Of a stretch of DNA of 64,000 nt, positions 1-9,495 are shown in pieces. The notes below the pieces were generated by a model. The model had not been told where the DNA came from. It saw nothing but the letters and a program-made list of their open reading frames with translations, and did no database searches. The stretch covers positions 161,778,331 to 161,842,330 of the forward strand of contig CM040118.1 in assembly GCA_022559845.1 (NCBI GenBank), in the 5' to 3' direction. The stretch is from Amorphophallus konjac (lineage: Eukaryota; Streptophyta; Magnoliopsida; Alismatales; Araceae). The number at the start of each line of letters is the position of its first letter. Within the stretch, counting starts at the first letter, position 1. The translations under genes and the position numbers were made by a program.

Positions 1-858
1 CCGTCGTTGCGGGAACGAACGGAAGCATTTTCATTCCTTCCCAAATATTTATCGTACATTCATCGCCTTACATACAAGAGCAAAGACAACACAGTCATCA
101 CCCGAACAAGGGGAGTACATCGGAGAGGAAAAGAGAAGGAGGAAAACAACATAAGAAAAACGGATGAAACCCCAAGACAAAAGGGAGGGGAGGGGGGAGC
201 ATTGACTCAAGCCCCCTCCCCAGAGCAGCCCACCTTGTCGAGCTTCAAGCTTCTCTTCTTTTTTTTTCTTCTCTCAGCCTCTTCCCAGATATCTCTTTGC
301 TTCTTCGAGTCCCTCTTTTGGAGCCCTCTTTTTTTCTCTTCTTCCCTCTAGATGAGGTCGTTGATCTCTTCGATCCTCCTCCCTCTTTTCTCTGGGCGCC
401 CCCCCTGTTCTATTCTCTTTCTCTTTTTGACGGAGGGAATGGCTTTTATAAGCCCATTCCATTGGCTTCTCGGCGTGGCCACTATCGGTGCGCCTTTTGG
501 TGGCAGTGGGCCCCTTCAGCAGCTTCTCGGTGCCACAGGTATTGGCCCATTTGGGGCTTTTGGGCTTCTTGTGTTCATTTCTTCAGTTGTGAGGGCTGAC
601 TCATCGGCTGACATATCTTGTCGGCTGGGCTTCTTTCTTGCTCGTTCGGGGATGGTCCCGAGTATCTTCCGAGGTCTTGTGTCTCGTTTTAGTGGTTCTC
701 TATTAGAGCCGGCCGTCTCTTCTTTTCTTCTTTTCTTCTTTTATTCCTGAAAACAAGATAACAGAAATAAGACATTTTATCAGAAATAAAGGTATTTTAG
801 GGTTATTATTATTATTTCATCGCTGCTATTATTATTATCTTTATTTTAGGCGTCAACA
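1..858 (-). mobile_element. Partial LTR of a Tat-like gypsy element, minus strand, left part outside window
   Basis: Read on the minus strand the segment starts at 858 with TGTTGACGCC. This resembles the starts TGTGGACGCC at 11047 and TGTGGACACC at 20868. It continues through a TATA box near 447 into a GA-rich leader (CT-rich on plus, about 240-420), the same order seen in the two LTRs at 9496-11047 and 19471-20868. The boundary at 858/859 is sharp because retrotransposon coding sequence begins directly beside it. Short open frames in the CT-rich stretch show no recognisable domain. The LTR reading is an inference from edge motif and order; the other LTR is outside the window. Confidence 0.6.
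443..451 (-). promoter_or_regulatory. TATA box of the partial LTR
   Basis: The minus strand reads TTATAAAAG about 410 bases inside the LTR start, just upstream of the GA-rich leader. The site lies in a small palindrome (GGCTTTTATAAGCC on plus). Its position matches the TATA sites of the related LTRs at 10154 and 20137. Confidence 0.5.
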
Positions 859-975
859 GGACCGTTCGTCATAAAAGAGGTTTATCCAGGCAATGCTTAT
901 AAACTGATTAATGCTGAAGGAGAAGAGTTAACTCACCCATGGAATGGTTTGTATCTTAAGAAATACTACCCTTGA
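859..975 (+). pseudogene. pol: C-terminal end of a Tat-type Ty3/gypsy polyprotein (integrase tail)
   Basis: Thirty-eight codons are open from 859 to a TGA at 973-975, starting GPFVIKEVYPGNAY and ending GLYLKKYYP. The segment is clearly homologous to the end of the minus-strand Tat-like polyprotein at 39441-39623 (GPFVVREAYLGNTYRL ... YVKHFFP). In such elements this is the region after the integrase core, where the polyprotein stops. Everything upstream has been replaced by the minus-strand LTR ending at 858, so that LTR appears to have inserted into, or recombined with, this pol. No function is possible for this stub. Confidence 0.85.
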
Positions 976-1899
976 TTCAAAAAATCCAAACAAAATATAT
1001 ATAGAATATTTTCAAAATCAAAAAAAAAAAATGAAAATTGATTCAAAAATCCAAAACAAAGTGGAATATTTCCAAAAAAAAACAAAAAAATAGAAATTCT
1101 TCAAAATCAAAATAAATAAAAATGAAAAGCTTTCAAAATTGGTGCCATGGCACACGAAGGATCAAGGTCCGAAAGGTCAAAATTCAGAATTCATTCATCA
1201 GTCTTGTTAACCTAAAATTGGGTCGACACACGCACACACTAACACGCTTTATTCTTGAACTCAAGCAGTGTAAAATCCGATGGGAAGTCAAAGCCTGACT
1301 AAAAGTGAAAGACAATACCCATTCTTTTCTTCTTCGGCCCATAAGGGAGGAAGGGAGACCTCGGGGTAGACCCGCCAAGCCTATCTGCCGCCCTAGTAGG
1401 TGGAAGTCAGGGCCCAAAAGGGAGCAAATGCCACAAAAGCCCAAGTACAATTAGGTTGTTCGTCAATGCAAGTTAATTTCAAAGTGAAAGTCAAATGGTG
1501 AAAAGAAAAGCATGTCAAGAGGGTAAAGTCCCCGCAAGGAAAACCTTGGGCGTATGCGTGCAATATAAAAGAGGCAAAAAGGTAACTAAATTTTCCTACG
1601 CCAGAGACCGAACCCCAACAAGCATAGGGTAGGGGAGGTAACTTTACCTCGAGCATCTCAGAATCCCTTATGGGCTTCCCTTATATTTTCTTCCGTCCTT
1701 TCTATGTGGTAAGTCACGAACTCGCAGGATGGTCAAGACAGACTAGGAAATTGCACTGTACGAAATCTCGAATACGAGTCAATTGTGATCACGTCGACTC
1801 TCTTTTAATTACTCAAGAAAGGTTAATGAATTTTAGATGGTGACCGTGTAGGACCCGTGGTCTTGATAGCCTTGTCAACCCATTTTTGCAGAATAAATT
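976..1899 (+). other. Post-pol spacer of the Tat-like element, A-rich then unstructured
   Basis: Positions 976-1130 are A-rich runs with the word AATCCAAA, a composition also seen (reverse-complemented) downstream of the other Tat pol at 38210-38300. From 1140 to 1899 I see no convincing gene. A TATAAAAG word near 1563 is the only promoter-like signal and is unsupported. By position this is the 3' untranslated region between pol and 3' LTR typical of Tat elements. Confidence 0.4.
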
Positions 1900-2082
1900 C
1901 AATTAACGCCTTTGTCTAAGGCGCGTTCAAGAATTAACGTCTTTGTTTAGGTCGTCTCTTTCCAAATAACGTCCCTGCGCAGGTCGTTACTTTCTCAAAA
2001 AATCAAATTCCCTTTTCAAATTCACGCCGTCTTCTAGGGCGTCTTTTATGTGAATCACGACCTACTCCAAGGCGCGTTTTTC
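1900..2082. repeat. Array of five imperfect palindromes with ACGCC/GGCGT stems
   Basis: Five units at about 1904-1927, 1932-1954, 1968-1989, 2024-2046 and 2057-2080 each contain ACGYC or ACGACC followed 6-10 bases later by a complement such as GGCGCGT, GGTCGT or GGGCGT. The units differ in arm and loop but keep the fold-back design. The same vocabulary occurs in the solo LTR at 47336-49160. Confidence 0.7.
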
Positions 2083-2544
2083 AGAAAAATAACAAAAAAA
2101 TATAAATGAGTGAAAAAGAAAAAAAATGCATTCTCCAAGTATGCTTGCATTTTTACATGGGCATCTTTATTTATGGTTTGCATATGCGTGCTTGCATGTT
2201 GCATCTCTCCGTTATCAGTTATTTCATTTACCTTATTTGATTAAAGGCTTGGCCCCTTGACCCGTCATTAAGGTCAAAATATTGATATCCCTTGCTTATT
2301 GAGCAAGGGGCCAAGTCGAATAGATGAATTAACATGTTTGTTCAAAGTGTGGATTACAGTTGCAGGAACAGGGCAAAGCGAAGCAAAAACGAAGAACGTG
2401 GAAAGAGAAAAGTACACAAACACAAGTCCACAACTACACAAAGTGCTCAGGTAAACAAAAACTCAAATCTCATATATATATATATATATATCTCATGTCT
2501 ATCATGTACAGGTGTGAGGGTGGAGAAGTACAAGTAAGTCTCTC
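2083..2544. other. Gene-free spacer with a (TA)n microsatellite
   Basis: AT-rich spacer between the palindrome array and the antisense PMD remnant. It includes a TA dinucleotide tract at about 2471-2491. Two overlapping 60-codon frames here have no recognisable content. Confidence 0.5.
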
Positions 2545-3774
2545 TTAGCTCTCGCCTCCCCCCTCCTCTCTCCTACTCTCTACCTCGTCCTCGCCATCCC
2601 GAGGTGGCGCTGGTGGAGGGGGCATGTGCCCCCGTGAAGAAGCTGGAACTTGAACCTGGCCCCCTGCCTCACTCCTCTCTCGAAGAGAGGAACCCACCAC
2701 GAAGGTAGAGCTGGTGAAGCTGTACCCTGCAGCTCGTGCTCGCTCCCGGCCTTGCTGCAAACGCTCCTCTGACACTCGAAGCCGCTCCTGAGAAAGGACT
2801 AGCTGAGTCCTCAGGCCCGCCAGCTCCTCGTGCTCACGAGCACGCTCCTCGCGCTCACGGGCACGCTCTCTCCTCTCCAGCTCAAGAGCCACCCACAGCT
2901 CGGCCACGTCCTGAGGCAGCTCCTCGCGTCGTCTCAGGGTCCTCTCTAGCTCTAAGATCCACTGCTCGCGGATCGCCAACTCTGTACGTGCCGCCCGTAG
3001 CTGTGTGCTCTGCAAACAGGTAACAAATCATCAACGCAACAATTTATGAAATAAAGCAACACATGACTAAATAAAAACTCACCTAAGCAGTCATCGCCTG
3101 CTGTCCCTCGCAGATGCAGGCAAGAGCGGCTCGAAGCTCCTCAGTCTGTAAAAACAACTTCATCAATACACAATGCTATATAATCAATATTTGAATGAGG
3201 TTTGAGTTTAGAATTTACCCGTGAAGCGAGGTCACGCTCTGCTGCCTCGGCTCGTGCGGTCGCTCCAGCTAGTTGCTCTGCCAGTGCAGTCACCTCTGCA
3301 TTGGGCCCCCGCGAGCTGGAGGCCTCCCCTGGGTCTCTCCTCACTGCTCCCTGCTGGGCACGCTGCATTCATTAAAATCGTCAGTGGCTAATCATCAATA
3401 ATTCAACAAAAATACATTTGCATATAGAAATAATTTAAACACTCACCAGGGTCTCTAGGTCTGCCCGCGTGGCGGCTAGCTGGTCCTCCAGGCTGTGTAG
3501 ATGGGCCTGGGCATCCATCGCCGCTATGTCTCGTGCATCCTGCATACATTACATATTAGTCACATGATAGCCTCATAAGCATTTGCATTTAATTTAGAAA
3601 TAAGTGCATTCATACATACCCCTAGGACCTTCATCTAAGGTCGTCCGGCGTAAACCTCCCAGTAGCGTCGGAGGTACTCGGAGCTATCGGTCGCGTGGGA
3701 GGTGACTCGGATCCCGCCTCGCCGCCAGTCGGCGTACTGCTCCTTGAACCGTACCCGCCAGTCGGTCGCCTTAG
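2545..3774 (-). pseudogene. C-terminal exons of a plant-mobile-domain (PMD) gene with coiled coil, antisense to the adjacent Tat pol
   Basis: Reading minus, about five exons with canonical GT...AG borders are visible: roughly 3774-3620, 3539-3447, 3362-3219, 3145-3083 and 3009-2545. The first encodes a segment containing DWRRGGIRVTSHATDSSEYL, which aligns with the segment near 27090-27160 of the PMD gene at 25191 (RGGRVVRARATSDEAYL). The following exons encode an alanine/arginine/glutamate-rich coiled coil (for example ELERRERAREREERAREHEE) and a proline-rich tail. The paralogue at 25191-27973 has the same exon order. The N-terminal PMD proper is missing beyond 3774, and the 3145-3083 exon ends in a TAG, so the copy is dead. 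It lies 3' of a Tat pol end in the opposite orientation, as antisense ORFs of Tat elements do. The PMD assignment rests on homology to the other copy. Confidence 0.7.
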
Positions 3775-4294
3775 TTTTAAAACTAAAAAAGAGGTGCACA
3801 TGTTGTGTTCTCTTTCATCATCATATCTTCTATTTGGGATTGATACTACGTTCACTCGGCTGATCCACTTCCCTTTGCTTGTTTGTTTTGTCTTTGTGCA
3901 AGGGTAATCAACAAGGAAAACCCCCTTCATCGGCCGGCCGATTGAAGGAGGAGGAAGGAATTCACAATCCATCCCGCATCCCAATTATCACCAGGTATTC
4001 GCGATCATTTGTTTTTATTATTGAGGTAACCCCTATGGCGATCACACTCCTTTATAGCACCACGTGCTTTCTTTTGTCCTTATTATCATCTCAATCCTTT
4101 TATATATCTCACATTAGTGGTTTGTTCCACATGTGTGGAGTTATCACGATCCACAGTGCCGACGGGGTGCCGGGAACTGACGTGCTTTTGTTCGTCTCTT
4201 CTTTTCTTAGTTTTCTTCTCTTCTCTTTTCTCCTCTTCTATATTCCCTTGCACGTAAACATGGGGTGAGAATTTATTTAGTGTCCTCAAATCAG
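3775..4294. other. Gene-free boundary region
   Basis: No supported gene. It lies between the truncated PMD remnant and the first 26-bp tandem array and may contain the end of the repeat-rich element, but I could not identify LTR termini or target duplications. CT-rich at 4190-4250. Confidence 0.4.
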
Positions 4295-4745
4295 GGAAGC
4301 GGGCTGCAAAAGCCGAAATTTGGGGGGCAGGCTGACAGAGCCAGACTTGGGAAAGCGGGCCATGGGGGCCGAGGTAAGCATGCTACAAGAGTCAAAGTTG
4401 GGAAGCAGGCTACGAAAGTCAAATCGGGGAAGCAGGCTACAAGAGCCAAAATTAGGAAGCGGGCTGCAGGAGCCGAGATTATAGGTAGCAGGCCGTGAAG
4501 GCTGAATTCTGGGAAGCAGGCAGTGAAGGCCGAATTCGGGGAAGTAGGCTGCAAGAGCAAAAGATGTTGGGAAGCGGGCTGCAAGAGTCGAAATTAGGGC
4601 GCAAGATGTGAAAGCCCAAATCGGGGAAGCGGACTATAGAAGTCGGAGTTGGGAGATTAACGAGCCGCGAGGGCAAGAGGTAGGCCATGGGGGCCAAGAT
4701 TGGGCTCTACGAGCCAGCGCAGGGAAAGTAGGCTTTGATAGCCGA
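4295..4745. repeat. Tandem array, about 26-bp unit (GGGAAGCGGGCTGCAAGAGC)
   Basis: About 17 degenerate copies of a unit with consensus near GGGAAGCGGGCTGCAAGAGC followed by CGAAATT. Within the unit, GGGCTG...AGCC is a short fold-back. A second block of the same unit lies at 5936-6370. Confidence 0.85.
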
Positions 4746-5935
4746 AATTGAGTTTATTGTATACACACATTTTTATTATTTATTATTTATTATATATATA
4801 TATTTACTATATATAATCTTTTTATTCAAGCATGCAAGCATTCATTAGCAGGTATATCATAGATATGAGTAAGGCAGCTCCCTCTATAGGGGATAGGATA
4901 GGGACATCGCCAGTAATTCGTAGATGCGGTGCGGGCCGCGAGGTACAGTTGAGGGGTGGTGCACCCGTCAAGAGGATATCGCATGTCTTAGATGCATAGC
5001 ATAAATTCACGCATTTCACCCGAGACAATTCTATGTGGCGTGGCAGTGCAAATGTGTGAACAAAGGGCCCTAACCATAGGGATATGCAGGTTTTCCTGGT
5101 GACACTCGAGGATCACTCTAGCGCCTACACATTAGTTCCAGGCTTTCGACTTTCGGTAGCTTCACACATCCCCCATCTGTTTATTTTGGTAGCGGATTTC
5201 ACCGTTCGACGCGAGTTTCCTCATGTGTCTCAATGGGGATTCCCGGCTACTAGGATTTGTCCTTATTGTGATTCGCTTCACCATTTCGCGCGAGTCTCCT
5301 CATTTGTTTCAGTGGGGATTCTCGGCTACTCGGATCCGCGTTTCTCTCTCTCTTATTTTTTCTCTTCTTTTCTTTTTCCTCTCTCTCTTTTTTTTTACAG
5401 TGGGGGTAGGCAGCTTTTTCCTCACGATTACCTTTCACGTGAGTGCAGGAATTCAAGTCTCCATAGAGTGCTAAGAAGAAATTCGGGCAATCCCTATAGT
5501 CGAAGGCTATTGAACACATTAAGTGCTAAGTGTGGGAGTGTTGCCTCAGGTTTATTTTGTGAGCTGGGCTTAGCGATTCAGCCATGACTCTTTCCCTTGA
5601 TGTGTGCACCTACCATAATTGGGTTCCCTTTGAGCGTGCGCCATGACGCCCATGCATCCGGAATCGGGGCGATATTATTTAGCAAGGAAGCACGGTCCTA
5701 GAAAATTCCAAGGAGGTGTATTATTCTATATTAAGCAACCATGCAAGCAGGGCAATCATGCACTCTCTTCTTTCTTTTCTCTTTCTTTTTTTTGTGTTCG
5801 TTTTGTTGTTTTCTTTTTGTTTTGTTTCGTTTTATTTTTTTTATTTTTGTTTGTTTGTTTGTTTGTTTTTTACATAAGAAAATATTACTGTTACGTATAA
5901 GTGTAGTGGTAGTAAAGGTATTAGGGTAGAAGACC
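4746..5935. other. Non-coding spacer splitting the 26-bp array, with a 100-bp tandem duplication
   Basis: AT-rich at 4755-4830. A two-copy direct repeat lies at about 5190-5335: each copy has TTTC(G)CGCGAG-like sequence, CCTCAT.TGT.TCA.TGGGGATT, then CGGCTACT. T-rich runs occur at 5340-5400 and 5760-5870. No supported gene. The spacer separates two blocks of one tandem family, so it may be an insertion, but I found no target duplication. Confidence 0.5.
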
Positions 5936-6370
5936 ACGAACGGCTGAAAGGACGTTGGGGAAGCGGGCCGTAAAGGCCGAAGTTGATATTGGAAGTAGGC
6001 CACAATAGCCAAAAATCGAGGAGAGCGGGCTGCGAGAGCCAAATTATGGGAAGCATGCTGCAGGAGCCGAAGTTGGGAAGCAAGCTGCAGGGGCCGAAGT
6101 TACAGGAAGCGGGCCGTAAGGGCTGAATTCTGGGAAGCAGGCTGAGAGAGCCAAAGATATTGGGAAGCGGGCTGCAAAAGTAGAAATTGGGAAGCGGGCC
6201 GTGAAGGCCGAATTCTGGGAAGCAGGCCGCAAGGGCCGAATTCTGGGAAGCAGGCTGCGAGAGCCAAAGATATTGGGAAGTAGGCTAAAAAGCCAAGGGA
6301 TATTGGGAGCAAGCTGGCAAGCCGAGAGATGTTAGGAGTAGGCTGTAAAGCCGAAAAGATATCGGAGAGC
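5936..6370. repeat. Second block of the 26-bp tandem array
   Basis: About 16 copies of the same GGGAAGCGGGCTGC / GAGAGCC unit found at 4295-4745, with slightly shorter copies toward 6370. Unit-level degeneracy is similar in both blocks, which suggests they were once continuous. Confidence 0.85.
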
Positions 6371-6469
6371 GCGGTGGGACGGGTGGATTAATCACGACCG
6401 TGGGCCTTGGCCGGAATGACTGAGCCAAAGGGCGTCGGGTAGTAGGATACGTGAGCCGAGGAGAAGGGT

Positions 6470-7480
6470 TTGTGAAGCGGCGGGTTCGAAGACCACGTCT
6501 GTCTCATGTCTCTTTTTTTTCTTCTTCTTTTGTGTGGGGAGACAGGTGCAAAGACCATGCTTGCCTCATGGTCATTTCTTTCTCTTCTTCTCTTCTTTTG
6601 TGTGAAGAGGCGGGTTCAAGGACCGTGTTCGCCCCGTGACTATTCTTTCTCTTCTTCTCTTCTTCTCTTCTTCTTTCATGGAGAGGCAGGTGCAGAGACC
6701 ATGTTCGCCTCGTGACTGTTCTTTCTCTTCTTCTCTTCTTCTTTTATAGAGAGGCAGGTGCAAGGATCATGTTCGCCTCATGTCTCTTTTTTCTCTCCTC
6801 TTCTTCTTTTGTAGAGAGGCATGTGCAGAGACCATGTTCGCCCCGTGACTGCTCTTTCTCTTCTTCTCTTCTTCTTTTATGGAGAGGCAGGTGCAAGGAC
6901 CATGTTCGCCACATGACTGTTCTTTCTTTTCTTCTCTTCTTCTTTTATGGAGAGGCAGGTGCAAGGACCATGTTCGCCTTGTGACTGTTCTCTCTCTTCT
7001 TCTCTTCTTCTTTTGTGGAGAGGCAGGCGCAAAGACCATGTTTGCCTCGTGACTGTTCTTTCTTTTCTTCTTTTGTGGAGAGGCGGGTTCAAGGACCACG
7101 TCTGCCTTATGTGTCTCTTCCTCCTTTTCTTCTCTTCTTTTGCGTGATGAGGCGGGCTCGAGGACCACGTCTGCCTCATGTGTCTTCTTTTGGTTCTGCT
7201 CTTCTTCTTTTGTGTGAAGAGGCGGGTTCAGGAACCATGCCTGCCTCATGTGTCTCTTCTTCCTTTTCTTCTCTTCTTTTGTGTGATGAGGCGGGCTCGA
7301 AGACCATGTCTGCCTCATGTGTCTTTTCTTCCTTTTCTTCTCTTCTTTTGTGTGATGAGGTGGGCTCGAAGACCACGTCTGCCTCATGTGTATTCTTTCT
7401 TTTCTTCTCTTCTTTGGTGTGATGAGACGGGCTCAAAGGCCATGTCTGCCTCATGCGTGTCTTTTTCTTTATTCTGCTCT
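6470..7480. repeat. Tandem array, about 60-70 bp unit, CT-rich with GAGGCGGGTTC core
   Basis: About 15 units, each a CTTCTTTTCTTCTCTTC-like tract, then TGTG(T)GGAGAGGC(G/A)GG, then CAAGGACCATG(T)TCGCC or TCTGCCTCATG. Long open frames on both strands, such as one over 6767-7387 encoding repeated Arg/Lys/Glu-rich peptides, are by-products of the repeat and are not genes. Confidence 0.85.
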
Positions 7481-7539
7481 TCTTTTCTCATTAATGCTTC
7501 CACGCTAGAGTTTATTTCTCTTAACGTGCCCCTAGGTTG

Positions 7540-7875
7540 GGGTGTAGCTTTATTTGGTATGCATCCCCCCGAGGGGTGTGTTTTGCCTCTTTGCCTCTGT
7601 GCCCCCAAGCGGGGCGTATTTTTCAAGGCTTCTATGCCCCCAGGTGGGGCGTGCTTCTTCTTCTGATACCCCCGAGCCGGGGAGTCTCCTCTATGACTTC
7701 TATGCCCCCAGGCGGGGTGTATGTTGCTTTATATGCCCCCAGGGCGGGGTGTAATTCTTGCTTCTTATGCCCCCGAGGCGGGGTGAACTCTTCTTCTTTG
7801 CTTATGTGCTCCCATATCGGGGTGTATTCCTTTCTTCATATGCTCCCCCTAAGCCGGAGAATGTTGTTTGTTCTG
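7540..7875. repeat. Small CCCC/GGGG palindrome array
   Basis: About eight copies of TATGCCCCCGAGGCGGGGTG-type units separated by CT-rich spacers. It is the same family as the large array at 11048-14905 and sits in the equivalent place relative to the conserved block at 7884-8145. Confidence 0.85.
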
Positions 7876-7883
7876 CTTCAGAT

Positions 7884-8145
7884 GCCTGTGGACGCACTAA
7901 AATTCGGAGGGGGGATCCATTCGTTTGTTGGTCGGGGTTAATTCTTCTATTTAGTGCGAGGGCATGCCAGTCACAAAGTGACGATTTATTCGGGCTTCAT
8001 GGAAGCCCATGGCGCGCTCGATCTGACTAATCAGACGATTGTGTAGTTCATGTCGGGACCGAAACCCGCCGTGCCATAAAGGCCACGACGTTATTTACAT
8101 CCCCCATACGGGGGAACACCCTTGATTGATTGCCGGGAATAAGGG
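7884..8145. repeat. Conserved 250-bp non-coding block, copy 1 of 2
   Basis: Begins TGTGGACGCAC, includes GGCATGCCAGTCACAAAGTG, a palindromic GATCTGACTAATCAGA and AACCCGCCGTGCCATAAAGG, and ends near ACACCCTTGATTGATTGCCG. Its partner lies at 15703-15960 and is strongly similar throughout. It is the least repetitive and best conserved part of the two collinear units, so it may be functional (for example packaging or primer-related), but no coding frame is shared. Confidence 0.8.
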
Positions 8146-8229
8146 CCCTACGGCCTAAAGAGAATATTAATAATACAGGAGGATAGTGAAAGACGAACTA
8201 TGCTAGAAACCCGTATCGGGATGTGAATG

Positions 8230-8460
8230 CTAAGACCATGTCGGCCACTCATGGGCCACTTCATGTTTGGACGAAGGTCCGTGTTTGTAGTATAAAAAGC
8301 GGTAGCAAAACCGCGCGAATGTCTGCCATGAACAAGGCAAGTTTAATGAGAATGCGGGATTGGATCCCGGTAGGGATGGGTCAAGTTGATAGACTGTTGG
8401 CCGGAGATGATTTCGGATTATGGCCATGTCGGAAGTTTCGTAAACCACGTCCGATACCAT
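8230..8460. repeat. Degenerate copy of the CGGAC/GTCCG ~200-bp repeat
   Basis: Contains GGCCACTCATGGGCCACTTC, then TTTGGACGAAGGTCCG, then words on mutual order GTCTGCCATG and GTTGGCCGGAG. It matches the four larger repeats at 16060-17330. A TATAAAAA at 8291 is present but its use is unsupported. Confidence 0.65.
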
Positions 8461-8539
8461 AAGGCGTCGTTGATTTTCTCTTTACACCCAGTCCGAGGGA
8501 GTGAATTGTTAAATGCGTAGCTCGAGCTCAATAACGTGC

Positions 8540-8670
8540 GCCCTCACACGCGGATCGACCTGCGCGGTCAGGTCGTGGGGTTCGACCTGCCCGGTCAGGT
8601 CGTGGGGGTCAAGGGGGCAGCGCCCCTTGCGGGGGTTTTCGGGGGCAGCGCCCCCGGAACAAAATTTTTA
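8540..8670. repeat. Direct repeat of a GACCTG...CAGGTC palindrome
   Basis: Two adjacent copies of CGACCTGCSCGGTCAGGTCG followed by TGGGG, then GGGGGCAGCGCCCCTTG and GGGGGCAGCGCCCCCGG. All four words are fold-backs. Gene-free. Confidence 0.7.
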
Positions 8671-8789
8671 ATTGAAGCGCGGGTAATAGAGTTCCTTTCA
8701 TTTTTGTTATTGATCTTTGCATTCTTCTTTTTATTTGAACATTTATCTCCTTTTATTTTTTTATTATCCCCCCCCTTTTCCATATAAAG

Positions 8790-9125
8790 GAGGCACGCCG
8801 AGTTTGAAGTGGGAAAGAGGGGAGGCACGCCGGATAAGAGCTTCGAAGGAGGGCGCCGGATAAGGGAGCACAAGGGGGGGGAACGCGCCGGAATATGGAT
8901 GCCAAGGGGGAGCGCGCCGGCTAATGGCCAAGAAAGGGGGGGCGCGTCGGTATATGGCAAGAAGGAAGAGGGGTCAGGGCACGCCGGAATAGGCTAAAAA
9001 AAAGGGGAGGCGCGCCGGTTTGAGCTCAGGAATTCCGAAATGGATTTGAGTGTGGAGCTAATCCGGCGAGGGGGGTAGCACGCCGGATTAGCCCACGCCG
9101 GATTAGGGGGTGCCGGGTTAAGCTT
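8790..9125. repeat. Array of GCGCCGGAATA / CACGCCGGATTA units
   Basis: About twelve units of 25-35 bp built on CRCGCCGGWWTA and separated by purine-rich spacers such as AAGGGGGGG. A related block lies in the LTR upstream region at 10440-10650. The next ~300 bases to 9420 show no feature beyond T-rich sequence. Confidence 0.8.
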
Positions 9126-9419
9126 CTGCGAGGTTTTGTTTTGCTCTGTTTGATTCTTTTTGCTCTGTTCTTGTTTCTTCAACTTGCAGATTGGTATTTT
9201 GGTTGGTTTATTCACTTAGTTGATGGATTAAGTTGATAGAGAAGGTGGTTAAAGCTTTCTGATCGTTTATTAAGACGAACGAGCATGCGGATTGAATATC
9301 TTATTAAGATGGATTATGCAGGAACTTGTTCAGTTTGATTCAGAGACGGCTTCAGACATATGCTGTTCTTACTCCCAGAGGCCTTGGCTTGTTCAGCTAT
9401 TCTTATGTTCAGAGAACTC

Positions 9420-9495
9420 ATCTTGTTCGTCTATTCTTGAGTGTTCTCATCCTGGCGAAATTTGGGCAGCACCTCCCCTGGACTGAGAGTTGCCA
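9420..9495 (-). promoter_or_regulatory. Post-LTR leader with primer-binding-like site
   Basis: Minus strand reads TGGCAACTCTCAG (9495-9483), then CCAGGGGAGGTGCTGCCCAA. The TGGCRACTC start resembles primer sites of Tat-like gypsy elements. The GGGGAGRTGCTGCC motif recurs in the equivalent place at about 19350 and again at 50627. I infer the 5' leader of a minus-strand element. The LTR end lacks a clean terminal CA, so the exact border is uncertain. Confidence 0.45.

Noticed and set aside
7..750. Overlapping open frames of 100-130 codons at the left end
   Set aside because: They cover a CT-rich LTR leader, have Phe/Leu/Ser-rich content on plus and Arg/Glu on minus, and show no domain.
6767..7387. 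206-codon minus-strand frame with repeated Arg/Lys/Glu peptides
   Set aside because: Its periodicity equals the 60-70 bp tandem DNA repeat and overlapping frames on both strands are equally open, so it is a repeat artefact.
8291..8298. TATAAAAA as a plus-strand promoter with an LTR starting at 7888
   Set aside because: No matching terminus, leader or primer site on plus was found; left as an isolated word.
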